This document shows, piece by piece, positions 14,785 through 21,440 of a stretch of DNA of 21,440 bases. This DNA is from Eubacterium sp. (GTDB lineage: Bacteria > Bacillota_A > Clostridia > Lachnospirales > Lachnospiraceae), in assembly GCA_024687845.1 (NCBI GenBank), contig JAILEL010000053.1, forward strand, positions 1-21,440, written 5' to 3'. Made by a program: the position numbers and the translations under genes. A model generated the notes under the pieces. That model saw nothing but the letters and a program-made list of their open reading frames with translations. It made no database searches and was not told the DNA's origin. Position 1 is the first letter of the stretch. Each line of letters opens with the position of its first letter.

Positions 14785-16722
14785 ATGGAAAGAAAAAAGG
14801 TTGCAGTTTTTAGTGCTAACATGTACCGTGACATGGTGAAGGAGACTCTCTATGGTCTGATTCAGGCTGGAAAGAGAGAAGGGGTTAAGCTTCTTCTTTT
14901 CACGGGTTTTAGTGATAATTTCAGTACTTTCACAAAATACACCACCTTTACCAATTATGACATTGGTGATTTTGCAGTGTTCTATCTTCCAGATCTTTCT
15001 CAGTTTGATGGTCTTATCACAATGGATACTTACCTTCCTGACTATTATCTCGATTATATTACCGCTATAAAAAAATCATGCCCTACTACCGTCGTTACTC
15101 TTGGTAATGAGGTTGATTTTACATATAATGTTGTAAATGACCAGGAAAAATCTCTTGAAAATCTTATCGACCATCTTGTTGAAGTTCATGGTTGTAAAGA
15201 GATTGTTCATGTCACCGGCCGACTAGATCTTTTATTTGCACAGGTCAGATGTGATGTTTTTAAAGAGACTATTAAAAAGCATGGACTACCGCTAAATGAA
15301 AGAAATATCGTACCTGGAAATCTCTGGTATGACTGTGGTAAAAGTGTTGTAAGTCAGATTCTGAAGGATTATCAAAATGATGAAGACCGCAGACTTCCTG
15401 ATGCTATAGTATGTGCCAATGATTACTCTGCTATTGGAGTTCTCCAGGAGCTTACCACGCGTGGGATAAATGTACCTGAAGATGTAATCATTACTGGATA
15501 TGATAATATTCCAGAAACACAGTTTACCGATCCTACTATCACATCATCCCAGCAGCCATTTGAGCAGGTTGGTAAAGATGGAATCAATATACTGGCTCAT
15601 CTCTGGAGAGGTGAAACTGTTCCTCATACCATAGCTAATCCGGGTATTCTCAAATGTAATCAGTCCTGTGGTTGTGAGCCTAAACATATATACAAAAAGG
15701 ATACTCTTCGTGAAGAATACTCGAAGACTATTACTAAGTTGGATAACCTTGCTTTATCTAATACCAATCTTCTTCTTTCAGCTCTTCAGGCACAAAACTA
15801 TGAAGAGTTCCTTAAGAGCATCGAAGAAAACTGTCTGTTAGATACAGGTTTTGTAAATGCCGTAATGTGTCTCATGAACAACTGGGAAGATCATAAAATT
15901 ATGAGAAGCTCAGATGATTTTAAGAAAGTAGAATTCGAAGTTGCATGTGGAATATATAACGGTAAGCCTGTTAAGCGAGGCAAGATTCCTAAAGGTCAGA
16001 TCCTTCCGGATGAAATCCTGGCAGATCCTGAACCTTATTTCATCGTTCCTATCCACAACTTTGAATACTTTATAGGTTATTTCATTATTTCTGCCGAGCT
16101 GGAAAACTTCAGTCAGGCTAATATGAAGACCTGGTTCCTTAATATCAGTATTCTTCTGGAAAACTGGCACACTAAGCAGGAGCTTAATAATGCATTAGAG
16201 TATATGAGTAATCTTTCTAATACAGATGTTCTTACTGGTCTGTATAATCGTCGTGGATATGGTCTTTTCTTTGAAAACTATTATACTGAATGTCTGAATA
16301 ATCAATCAGGTCTTGCTATATTCCTTATTGATATGGATGATATGAAGTATATTAATGATCATTTAGGCCATGATGAAGGTGATTACTGCCTATGTACTAT
16401 TGCCGATTCCATGAAGAAAGCCGCCACAAATGATGAAATATGTATCAGATCTGGTGGTGATGAATTCATTGTGCTGGCTAAGAACTACGACGAAGATAAG
16501 GTTAAAGAATATATTTCTAACTTTAAAAATAATATCAAACAGAAGACTAATGCCGATGGCAAAGCTTATGAAATTTCTGTAAGTATAGGCTGCTACATAA
16601 AGGTTCCTACCAAGGATCTCGAATCAGTAACTGAAGCGTCTGAGAAATATCTCCGTCGTGCCGATGCAGAAATGTACATTGAGAAAAAAGAACATAAGAA
16701 AAATAAAAAGACTGCCGAATAA
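14785..16722 (+). CDS. LacI-type sensor fused to GGDEF diguanylate cyclase
   Basis: A 645-residue cytoplasmic protein. Residues ~4-290 are a periplasmic-binding-protein-like sensor as in LacI/GalR regulators (KKVAVFSANMYRDMVKETLY, DAIVCANDYSAIGVLQEL, ITGYDNIPE), but it starts at that fold and has no DNA-binding helix-turn-helix. A Cys-rich CNQSCGC (291-297) closes it. A middle region (~300-470) of unknown fold and a linking helix precede the GGDEF domain (~478-640): DVLTGLYNRRGY, FLIDMDDMKYINDHLGHDEGD and the active SGGDEF (556-561). It should make cyclic di-GMP from two GTP, gated by a sugar-like ligand. The RxxD inhibitory site is missing (Thr at the Arg position, Glu at the Asp position), so product inhibition of the usual kind is not expected. 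AAGGGG precedes the ATG by 7 bases. Confidence 0.92.
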   Translation: MERKKVAVFSANMYRDMVKETLYGLIQAGKREGVKLLLFTGFSDNFSTFTKYTTFTNYDIGDFAVFYLPDLSQFDGLITMDTYLPDYYLDYITAIKKSCPTTVVTLGNEVDFTYNVVNDQEKSLENLIDHLVEVHGCKEIVHVTGRLDLLFAQVRCDVFKETIKKHGLPLNERNIVPGNLWYDCGKSVVSQILKDYQNDEDRRLPDAIVCANDYSAIGVLQELTTRGINVPEDVIITGYDNIPETQFTDPTITSSQQPFEQVGKDGINILAHLWRGETVPHTIANPGILKCNQSCGCEPKHIYKKDTLREEYSKTITKLDNLALSNTNLLLSALQAQNYEEFLKSIEENCLLDTGFVNAVMCLMNNWEDHKIMRSSDDFKKVEFEVACGIYNGKPVKRGKIPKGQILPDEILADPEPYFIVPIHNFEYFIGYFIISAELENFSQANMKTWFLNISILLENWHTKQELNNALEYMSNLSNTDVLTGLYNRRGYGLFFENYYTECLNNQSGLAIFLIDMDDMKYINDHLGHDEGDYCLCTIADSMKKAATNDEICIRSGGDEFIVLAKNYDEDKVKEYISNFKNNIKQKTNADGKAYEISVSIGCYIKVPTKDLESVTEASEKYLRRADAEMYIEKKEHKKNKKTAE

Positions 16723-16738
16723 TTAATGGCAATAATTT

Positions 16739-16760
16739 AGCCCGCCTTTACAGGCGGGCT
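16739..16760. terminator. Rho-independent terminator downstream of the LacI-GGDEF gene
   Basis: A perfect 9-bp stem (16739-16747 with 16752-16760, AGCCCGCCT and AGGCGGGCT) has a 4-base loop, followed by TTAATATAGTTTCTTTC. It lies between convergent genes and may also stop the - strand transcript from 16798, although the - strand tail is less T-rich. Confidence 0.8.
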
Positions 16761-16797
16761 TTAATATAGTTTCTTTCCCAGTAGTATATTCTACTTA

Positions 16798-17145
16798 CTA
16801 ATATTTTTGTCCTCTTTTATAAAATGAATACAGGTATTTTATGAATCCTACAATAGATTTGAAGGTTTCAAAACCACCCTTTATCTTATTCTTTGCTCTG
16901 ACAAATATATTATTCTTACGAGCCTCTCTGGCCTTGTGAGCTCTTTCAGTTTTCACGTCATCATAAATAAACTGTTGTTGATTCTGTTCAGAACTCTGTC
17001 CCAAGAAAACAACCTTATGCTGACCATTATCATTACGGTATATTTTATAACCGGATTTTTTAAGCTCATCACATCTGGTAATGTATTGATTTATTTCAAA
17101 TTGATATAATCTGTCAAGTTCCTGTGACACACTATCTATATTCAT
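16798..17145 (-). CDS. Small protein of unknown function
   Basis: A 115-residue protein I do not recognise. The N-terminal third looks helical and amphipathic (SVSQELDRLYQFEINQYITRC), followed by a short beta-like stretch (GYKIYRNDNGQHKVVFLG), a basic region (KTERAHKAREARKNN) and a C-terminal segment with a weak hydrophobic stretch (FKSIVGFIKYLYSFY) ending in basic residues. This could be a membrane-surface or nucleic-acid-binding peptide, but nothing decides it. The ATG at 17145 is preferred to the one at 17151 because GAGGAG directly abuts the latter and is 6 bases from the former. It has its own predicted promoter (17212-17240) and is not tightly coupled to the transporter gene upstream. 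Confidence 0.65.
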   Translation of the reverse strand: MNIDSVSQELDRLYQFEINQYITRCDELKKSGYKIYRNDNGQHKVVFLGQSSEQNQQQFIYDDVKTERAHKAREARKNNIFVRAKNKIKGGFETFKSIVGFIKYLYSFYKRGQKY

Positions 17146-17211
17146 CTTCATCTCCTCAGTTCAATGAATTATACTTTTTCCGTACAGTCAGTGACGTTTC
17201 TAATACTGTGT

Positions 17212-17240
17212 ATGATAACACGTGAATTCGATAAGTACAA
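17212..17240 (-). promoter_or_regulatory. Predicted promoter of the small unknown gene
   Basis: On the - strand TTGTAC (17235-17240) is 17 bases from TATCAT (17212-17217). It lies in the 119-base gap between the transporter stop and the small gene, which has no clear terminator. Confidence 0.5.
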
Positions 17241-17264
17241 TAGTACATTTTAAGTAGCTACTAT

Positions 17265-18407
17265 TTACCAGATCGAGAAAAAATATCCTGCAAGTGGTGA
17301 CAGAACTATCATTATCACTGAAAATGTAAAGGAGGATATTGATATCAGAGTTGCCCTTTGTTCCGAAGGGAACATATCCTGAAGCTTAGCATCAGTTCTT
17401 ATCTGAATAGCATCATCTGCCATTGCAGATATAAATCCCCCAAGTACCATTAGTGCAGTAACTGAGGTATGTTCAAGAAGAACTCCAGTCAGAACTCCTA
17501 TTGTACATACTATAAATACACTTACATATCTTGATTTCTTTGCTTTTAGAATAAGCTTTGCTCCGACTATCCCACCAAGTTCCATAATGAAAAGTGACGG
17601 TCCCAACAGCCAGTTTGACAATCCTGCAGTCCTCAGCTTGCTTTGCAGGAAAAACAGCAGCAAAATATCAATCGCTCCTACAAAGGAATTAAGAAACATA
17701 AGCTTTGCTGCTTTGGAGTTATGATACAGGAATCTGATACTATCCGCAAAGAATACGACTAAGCCTTTAAAAATCGAAAAATCCTTATCCTTCGAAGTCA
17801 TATCTGCTCCCTTAATCTCATAGAGTTTAAGAGTAAAACAAAGTGTAACACATCCCATAATTGCACTAATAAGATAAGACTTCTTATATCCAAGATAAAG
17901 AGCCAGCCCTGCAGCCAGGGTTGATATACCACTAGCTATTCTATAAATCACTGATTGATTTGAACAGTATTTTTCATACCCCGCTTCTTTATTCTCACGT
18001 TTCATTGAATCGTAAGCAAGCGCTTCGCCGGAGCCTGAAGCAAAGTTATACGACAATGCATGGAAAGGCATTGATAGCAGCACCATATAATAATTGTTTG
18101 AAAAGAACATTATCAGGTCACCTGTTATCATCATTATATTTCCCAATACAAGCATTTTCTTTCTGCCATAAATGTCCGCAAGCATTCCGGACGGAATCTC
18201 GAAAATAAGACTTACAATATGAAATACTGTCTCCGCGAATCCTATCTGCACCAGAGAAAAGCCACGAGAAGCAAGAATAACAACCCACGCTCCGGTCAGA
18301 GACAGATTTCCTAGTACACTGGTAATATAAAGTGTATTAATTTGTTTTCTTAGATTAAATCTATTTTTAGTGTTAACATTTTTTATATTATTTATTAATT
18401 CAGACAT
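17265..18407 (-). CDS. MFS transporter
   Basis: A 380-residue integral membrane protein of the major facilitator superfamily, with about 10-12 hydrophobic helices. The loop after helix 2 carries the family's motif A, GMLADIYGRKK (74-84), preceded by FEIPS, a pairing typical of Firmicutes drug/metabolite efflux carriers. Helices 4-5 contain the SGSGEALAYDSM stretch, and the C-terminal half ends abruptly at FTFSVIMIVLSPLAGYFFSIW, so it is slightly shorter than the usual ~400. Likely proton-driven export of a small hydrophobic compound; the substrate cannot be inferred. AGGGAG lies 8 bases before the ATG. Its predicted promoter (18629-18657) implies a leader of about 215 bases containing a short open frame, suggesting control at the leader. 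Confidence 0.88.
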   Translation of the reverse strand: MSELINNIKNVNTKNRFNLRKQINTLYITSVLGNLSLTGAWVVILASRGFSLVQIGFAETVFHIVSLIFEIPSGMLADIYGRKKMLVLGNIMMITGDLIMFFSNNYYMVLLSMPFHALSYNFASGSGEALAYDSMKRENKEAGYEKYCSNQSVIYRIASGISTLAAGLALYLGYKKSYLISAIMGCVTLCFTLKLYEIKGADMTSKDKDFSIFKGLVVFFADSIRFLYHNSKAAKLMFLNSFVGAIDILLLFFLQSKLRTAGLSNWLLGPSLFIMELGGIVGAKLILKAKKSRYVSVFIVCTIGVLTGVLLEHTSVTALMVLGGFISAMADDAIQIRTDAKLQDMFPSEQRATLISISSFTFSVIMIVLSPLAGYFFSIW

Positions 18408-18518
18408 TAAAAAAACTCCCTTCTATGTTTGCTTCTTCAGTATCAATTAAGATACCTTCTTACTTAACAAACCTATTGGGAGATACGTGAATCACCGAAA
18501 AATGGGCGCACTATCCCC

Positions 18519-18575
18519 CTAAGGGAGAATTGTGTAACCTTTAGTCAGTTGTACATTCACATTTGTCCAGTACAT
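18519..18575 (-). CDS. Candidate 18-residue leader peptide of the MFS transporter
   Basis: ATG at 18575 with GAGG 7 bases upstream opens an 18-codon frame (MYWTNVNVQLTKGYTILP) ending at TAG. The stop lies inside a small inverted repeat (TCTCCC, loop TTA, GGGGGA). It sits in the leader between the predicted promoter and the transporter. It could be an attenuating leader as in inducible efflux genes, or a chance open frame. Confidence 0.3.
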   Translation of the reverse strand: MYWTNVNVQLTKGYTILP

Positions 18576-18622
18576 TTTTAAACCTCTAAATAATAAATCT
18601 GAAGCATCTCGCTCCTTAAACT

Positions 18623-18657
18623 GTTATCACAATAACAAAATAACCATAAAAGGTCAA
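18623..18657 (-). promoter_or_regulatory. Promoter of the MFS transporter with an operator-like dyad on the -10
   Basis: On the - strand TTGACC (18652-18657) is 17 bases from TATTGT (18629-18634). The -10 is covered by a 14-base dyad, GTTAT-CACA-ATAAC on the + strand (18623-18636), the place a repressor would block initiation. It lies just after the stop of the flavin reductase-like gene, with no terminator between. Confidence 0.5.
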
Positions 18658-18677
18658 GCTTGTTTTTAAGCCTTCAT

Positions 18678-19286
18678 TCATTTCTTATTATGATTTTTCT
18701 TTTTTGCTTTGTTCTTACCCTTAACATTCTTTTTCACAGAATATCCAAACTTACCCAGTTTCTTACCGAGGGCGAAGTATTCTCCATGGGAATATGCCAT
18801 AAGATTCGCAGCTGCAAGATCGAATCTTCCCTTTTCATCCATATATTTTTCATCGACAGTAACTCCGATTACTTCTGCAATGAACAGGTCATGAGATCCA
18901 AGCTTCTCTATCTTCGTAACCTTGCAGTAAATGTTAACTGGACTATCATCAATCGCAGGTGTATCCATAAAATCAGACTTAAACTTTTTCAGCTTCAGTT
19001 CCTTGAACTTATCATAATCCTTTCCGGATCTTACCCCACACCAGTCACACGCTCTTGTAAGTTCAGTACTAACAAGATTAATTACGAATTCACCAGTCTC
19101 CTGAATTATATCATGTGAATATCTCTCACTTCTTACTGATATTGATACCATGGCAGGATCAGAACAGATAGTTCCTGCCCATGCTACTGTTACAATATTT
19201 GCTTTTTCTCCAGGTCTCTGGCAGCTTACCATAACTGCAGGAACCGGATAAAGCATATTTCCCGCTTTCCAGTTTTGTTTACTCAT
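18678..19286 (-). CDS. Flavin reductase-like (FMN-binding split-barrel) protein
   Basis: A 202-residue protein with the flavin reductase-like/flavoredoxin fold. Segments PVPAVMVSCQ, NIVTVAWAGTICSDPAMVSISV, YSHDIIQETGEFVINLVS and DLFIAEVIGVTVDEKY are in the family order. It binds FMN and likely moves electrons between NAD(P)H, flavin and an acceptor in the cytoplasm. The body ends at GKFGYSVKK, after which a Lys/Asn-rich tail of about 15 residues (GKNKAKKKNHNKK) is added; it is unusual and may bind nucleic acid or membrane, or be inert. The start is the ATG at 19286, with GGAGG 5 bases upstream; the in-frame ATG at 19298 lies ahead of that site and inside a dispersed repeat. It is divergent from the LytTR remnant. 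Confidence 0.87.
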   Translation of the reverse strand: MSKQNWKAGNMLYPVPAVMVSCQRPGEKANIVTVAWAGTICSDPAMVSISVRSERYSHDIIQETGEFVINLVSTELTRACDWCGVRSGKDYDKFKELKLKKFKSDFMDTPAIDDSPVNIYCKVTKIEKLGSHDLFIAEVIGVTVDEKYMDEKGRFDLAAANLMAYSHGEYFALGKKLGKFGYSVKKNVKGKNKAKKKNHNKK

Positions 19287-19296
19287 TTCTTCCTCC

Positions 19297-19318
19297 ATTA
19301 CTATTCATAGTCAACTCA
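19297..19318 (+). repeat. Dispersed repeat copy 6
   Basis: TTACTATTCATAGTCAACTC keeps most of the consensus, with three substitutions. It lies in the flavin reductase-like leader, immediately upstream of its GGAGG ribosome binding site. Confidence 0.75.
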
Positions 19319-19364
19319 AAATCATTTTCCAATAATAATTGTCTCTGAAATCACTAATCTATTT

Positions 19365-19393
19365 ATTATATCATCACGGTTAGAGTCTCGCAA
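19365..19393 (-). promoter_or_regulatory. Predicted promoter of the flavin reductase-like gene
   Basis: On the - strand TTGCGA (19388-19393) is 17 bases from a perfect TATAAT (19365-19370). The -35 ends 2 bases from repeat copy 7. A rightward promoter for the LytTR gene may overlap (TTGTCT at 19339-19344, TATTAT at 19364-19369), but its 19-base spacing is poor. Confidence 0.6.
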
Positions 19394-19395
19394 TT

Positions 19396-19417
19396 GTTAC
19401 TATTCACGGTTAACTCA
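19396..19417 (+). repeat. Dispersed repeat copy 7
   Basis: An exact consensus copy. It is followed after 5 bases by the AAAGGAG ribosome binding site of the LytTR remnant. A half copy (TCACGGTTA) lies 30 bases upstream at 19374-19382. Confidence 0.85.
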
Positions 19418-19441
19418 CATATAAAGGAGATGTTCTTCGGT

Positions 19442-19648
19442 ATGGCTGAGAATATTGACATTAAAGTTATTATAGATGAAAACTACACAAAGCCTGTCGT
19501 TACAATCCATACAAAAGAAAAGGATGCTCAGGTTGATCAAATAATTAACGCAATTGAAGATGCTGCTCAGGCTAGATTTGATAATATTCCAGCTTATTTC
19601 AATGATAAAATAGAGCTGATTCCGCAAAGTCAACTACCCACGACCTAA
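19442..19648 (+). pseudogene. LytTR-type regulator gene truncated by the IS element
   Basis: The 68-residue frame opens MAENIDIKVIIDENYTKP, then VVTIHTKEKDAQVDQIINAI and KIELIPQS, which resembles the N-terminal region of stand-alone LytTR regulators (IDEN..PEV.I, then a Lys/Glu-rich helix, then 'LIPQSDILRFYT'). It stops four codons after the junction with the IS (at about 19629), so the DNA-binding domain is missing. The AAAGGAG at 19423-19429 abuts an ATG at 19430 and is 12 bases from the ATG at 19442; the latter is preferred because family members begin there. It probably encoded a regulator for a nearby gene. The identification rests on family resemblance of a short piece, so it is moderate; the missing part would be to the right of the IS, outside the window. 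Confidence 0.65.
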
Positions 19649-19776
19649 AGGTCATGGGCTTGTAACTGCCCAGTCGTAGTAACGGCTCACGCCTCCGACC
19701 TTTAACCCCGATAAGTATTGCTACTTAAAGTGGCGTTACATCATAGGGTGGCTGACAGCACCCTTTACGACAAAGT
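19629..19776 (-). ncRNA. Predicted TnpB guide RNA (omega RNA) scaffold region
   Basis: TnpB proteins use a guide RNA transcribed in the tnpB direction across the tnpB 3' end and out of the element. Here that means the - strand of this 148-base tail, which contains several hairpins (for example CCCACGACCT/AGGTCATGGG). The guide would be the flanking host sequence read leftward from about 19628. Boundaries are approximate and no expression evidence exists. Confidence 0.45.
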
Positions 19777-20916
19777 TTACTCTGCCGTAACTGTATCAGG
19801 TACTTGGTGATCTTCAAGATAGTTGATTCCTATACGGTACAGATTCATGGCTCCAATGCGGTCATCATTTGATTTGTAGCCACAGTTCTTACAGGTAAAC
19901 AGATGTATTTTCTTATTACGATTAGCCTTTTCAACGTGTCCACATACAGGACAGCATTGGCTCGTATAACGAGGATCCACCTTAATAACAGTAGACTGAT
20001 TTTGTTTAGCCTTGTAAATAAGTTTCTGTTCAAGGTCATAGAAAGACCATGATACGGATACATAGCGGTCTTTGGTTCTGACACGCTCTGTGGCACTGCG
20101 AACGCCTGACAAATTTTCAAGCACAAAAAGTGTATGCTCCGGGTTGTTCTCAACGAGTGCCTTTGATATCTGATGGTTTACATCCTGCATCCAACGGTTT
20201 TCTCGCTGACCGATAGCTCGGAGTTTACGTCTTGCAGATGGAGTACGACGCATTTGAAGTTCTTTACGGAGTTTGGAATAGTGAGCACGTTTCTGCTTGA
20301 TGGTTTTACCACTAACAAATCCTGACTTGTGCTTACTATCATAAGTTGCAACGACAAAGTTAATACCTCTGTCTATGCCAACAACATTACAGATATCAGA
20401 GATATTGCTTTCCTCGATATCACAGGTAACAGGGATATGTAAAAAATACTTGCCATTCTTATTAACAAGCTTTGCTGTGCCAAATCTGTAAATTGTGTGG
20501 TCAAAGTATTTAGACATACCTTCAGCGAAATAAGGCAGCTTGACACGACCATTCAGCGTATTGACTGAAAAACAGTTTTGAGTAAGGGAATAATCTCTGT
20601 TCCACACGAGGTCATACTGAGGTTTTTTGAAAGATGGTTTAATCCACTCTTTCTGATTTTCGAGAATAGTCTTATATCTTGCGATAACGGTCTTAAATAC
20701 AGACTGAGCCATCTGAGATTTAAGACCAAACTTTTCTCGAAGTGTAGAATACAGAATTTTGTTCAGAGAAAATTGCTTTAAGTCGTGGGTACGGAACACA
20801 TAGTCAGATACATAATTGCAGGCATCAGAATAAACAGACATGGTTTCATCGAGTAAAACCTTACTGTCTGCATTAACAGATATCTGAATTTTAGCTGTGA
20901 CTGTCATCTGTTCCAT
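19777..20916 (-). CDS. tnpB: RNA-guided endonuclease TnpB
   Basis: A 379-residue TnpB with an apparently intact RuvC nuclease: GIDRG with Asp182, LENLSG with Glu267 and NDDRIGAMN with Asp352. The zinc finger between the last two motifs is complete (Cys322, Cys325, Cys342, Cys345 in CPVC...CKNC). TnpB is the Cas12 ancestor; it cuts DNA next to a target-adjacent motif that matches a guide RNA, helping the element to return to its excision site. The start is the ATG at 20916, with GAGG 7 bases upstream; the ATG at 20922 is too close to that site. Length is normal (about 370-400). It is divergent from tnpA with a 79-base gap holding a TCACTAA...TTAGTGA dyad. No frameshift or truncation seen, so it is probably active. 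Confidence 0.93.
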   Translation of the reverse strand: MEQMTVTAKIQISVNADSKVLLDETMSVYSDACNYVSDYVFRTHDLKQFSLNKILYSTLREKFGLKSQMAQSVFKTVIARYKTILENQKEWIKPSFKKPQYDLVWNRDYSLTQNCFSVNTLNGRVKLPYFAEGMSKYFDHTIYRFGTAKLVNKNGKYFLHIPVTCDIEESNISDICNVVGIDRGINFVVATYDSKHKSGFVSGKTIKQKRAHYSKLRKELQMRRTPSARRKLRAIGQRENRWMQDVNHQISKALVENNPEHTLFVLENLSGVRSATERVRTKDRYVSVSWSFYDLEQKLIYKAKQNQSTVIKVDPRYTSQCCPVCGHVEKANRNKKIHLFTCKNCGYKSNDDRIGAMNLYRIGINYLEDHQVPDTVTAE

Positions 20917-20936
20917 AAACATACCTCATAGATATC

Positions 20937-20969
20937 TCACTAAAAATATAATATTATAACAATTAGTGA
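20937..20969. promoter_or_regulatory. Dyad in the tnpB-tnpA divergent promoter region
   Basis: Perfect 7-base arms TCACTAA (20937-20943) and TTAGTGA (20963-20969) flank a 19-base AT-only core. They lie in the only gap between the two divergent transposase genes, so the core probably contains the -10 boxes of both promoters and the arms could bind a regulator. Confidence 0.45.
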
Positions 20970-20995
20970 AAGTCAACTTATTTGAGGGATTTGCT

Positions 20996-21400
20996 ATGGA
21001 AAATAGATACAGTCGTCACAACAGACGTAAGTATAGTCTAAAAGTGCATATAGTTCTTGTTACAAAATACCGCAAACAGATACTTAAAGGTTCTATAGCT
21101 GACGATGTAAAACAAAAAATAAGCGATATCTGCAACTCTAAAGGCTATGGAATTATTGCCATGGAAACTGACAAAGATCATATACATTTTCTGATAAGCT
21201 ACGATACTACTGACAGAGTTTGTGACATCGTAAAACTGATTAAACAACAGACCACATATTATTTGTGGCAGAAATATCCAAATTTCCTATCTAAACAGTA
21301 TTGGAAGAAGAAAATCTTTTGGTCTGATGGTTACTTTGCCTGTAGTATAGGCGAAGTATCGTCAGCTACCATACAAAAGTACATCGAGAGTCAAGGTTAG
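20996..21400 (+). CDS. tnpA: IS200/IS605-family transposase TnpA (HUH, single Tyr)
   Basis: A 134-residue Y1 transposase. It has the HUH metal site HIH (His62, His64), the SLKVHIVLVTKYR core strand, and the nucleophile Tyr129 in the C-terminal helix (ATIQKYIESQG, with Gln127 in the usual position). It cuts and joins single-stranded DNA at the terminal hairpins of the element, giving peel-and-paste transposition. The start is the ATG at 20996, with GAGGG upstream; a GTG at 20966 lies inside the regulatory dyad. Length is at the family norm (~130-150) with no frameshift, so it is probably active. It is followed by about 40 bases of element end before the window stops. Confidence 0.94.
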   Translation: MENRYSRHNRRKYSLKVHIVLVTKYRKQILKGSIADDVKQKISDICNSKGYGIIAMETDKDHIHFLISYDTTDRVCDIVKLIKQQTTYYLWQKYPNFLSKQYWKKKIFWSDGYFACSIGEVSSATIQKYIESQG

Positions 21401-21440
21401 TGGCTACGAATTTACAAGGCTCCTCCCACCGCCCAAGGGC

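Larger units (their letters stand above)
19629..21440. mobile_element. IS200/IS605-family element with divergent tnpB and tnpA, right end cut by the window
   Basis: The element carries an HUH Y1 transposase gene (+) and a TnpB gene (-), divergently arranged as in IS605. The left boundary is set near 19629 (GTCAAC at 19629-19634) by the break in the LytTR reading frame and by a subterminal hairpin at 19637-19656 (CCCACGACCT, loop AA, AGGTCATGGG, one mismatch). The other end is not fully visible: GCCC-AA-GGGC at 21431-21440 looks like the start of the second terminal hairpin. As in this family, no inverted repeats or target duplication are expected. Confidence 0.85.

Noticed and set aside
18660..19118. 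152-codon + strand open frame
   Set aside because: It is antisense to the flavin reductase-like gene, lacks a family match or ribosome binding site, and mirrors its codon pattern.

Overview
The window looks like chromosome of a low-GC Gram-positive anaerobe, most likely a Lachnospiraceae-type Clostridia. The evidence is the AT-rich composition, strong GGAGG ribosome binding sites, a HydE-like radical SAM enzyme, BspA-type leucine-rich surface proteins, Zn-ribbon/FHA proteins, a LacI-sensor diguanylate cyclase and an IS200/IS605 element with a TnpB of clostridial type. No rRNA, tRNA or CRISPR array was seen. No stretch of more than 300 bases lacks a gene; the longest (9467-9765) is described below.

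Layout. 1-777: 3' part of an AraC-family regulator (+), cut by the window edge. 823-2258: leftward pair of a HydE-like radical SAM enzyme and a small FMN-binding split-barrel protein. 2428-7485: leftward four-gene operon, transcribed as secreted leucine-rich-repeat protein, transmembrane Ser/Thr kinase, LytTR-FHA fusion, Zn-ribbon FHA protein. 7643-11475: two more leftward secreted proteins, one with GLUG-like, Ig-like and Fn3-like regions and one lipoprotein. 11670-14504: leftward fusion of a Tet(M)/EF-G-like translational GTPase with a C-terminal NYN/Rae1-type endoribonuclease. 14785-16722: rightward LacI-type sensor fused to GGDEF. 16798-19286: leftward orphan small protein, MFS transporter and flavin reductase-like protein. 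19442-19648: N-terminal remnant of a rightward LytTR-type gene, disrupted by an IS200/IS605 element (about 19629 to beyond the right edge) with divergent tnpB and tnpA.

How parts may work together. In the 2428-7485 operon, a membrane kinase with an extracellular tail is encoded next to a secreted repeat protein and two FHA (phosphothreonine-reading) proteins, one of them carrying a LytTR DNA-binding domain. This suggests a surface-sensing kinase to FHA-LytTR transcription route (inference). The GTPase-NYN fusion suggests a factor that brings a nuclease to the ribosomal A site (inference from the two families).

A short dispersed repeat (core TACTATTCACGGTTAAC) occurs at least seven times, always in the same orientation, in leaders, trailers and promoter regions at 2359, 11651, 14526, 14570, 14656, 19297 and 19396. 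No annotated feature explains it.
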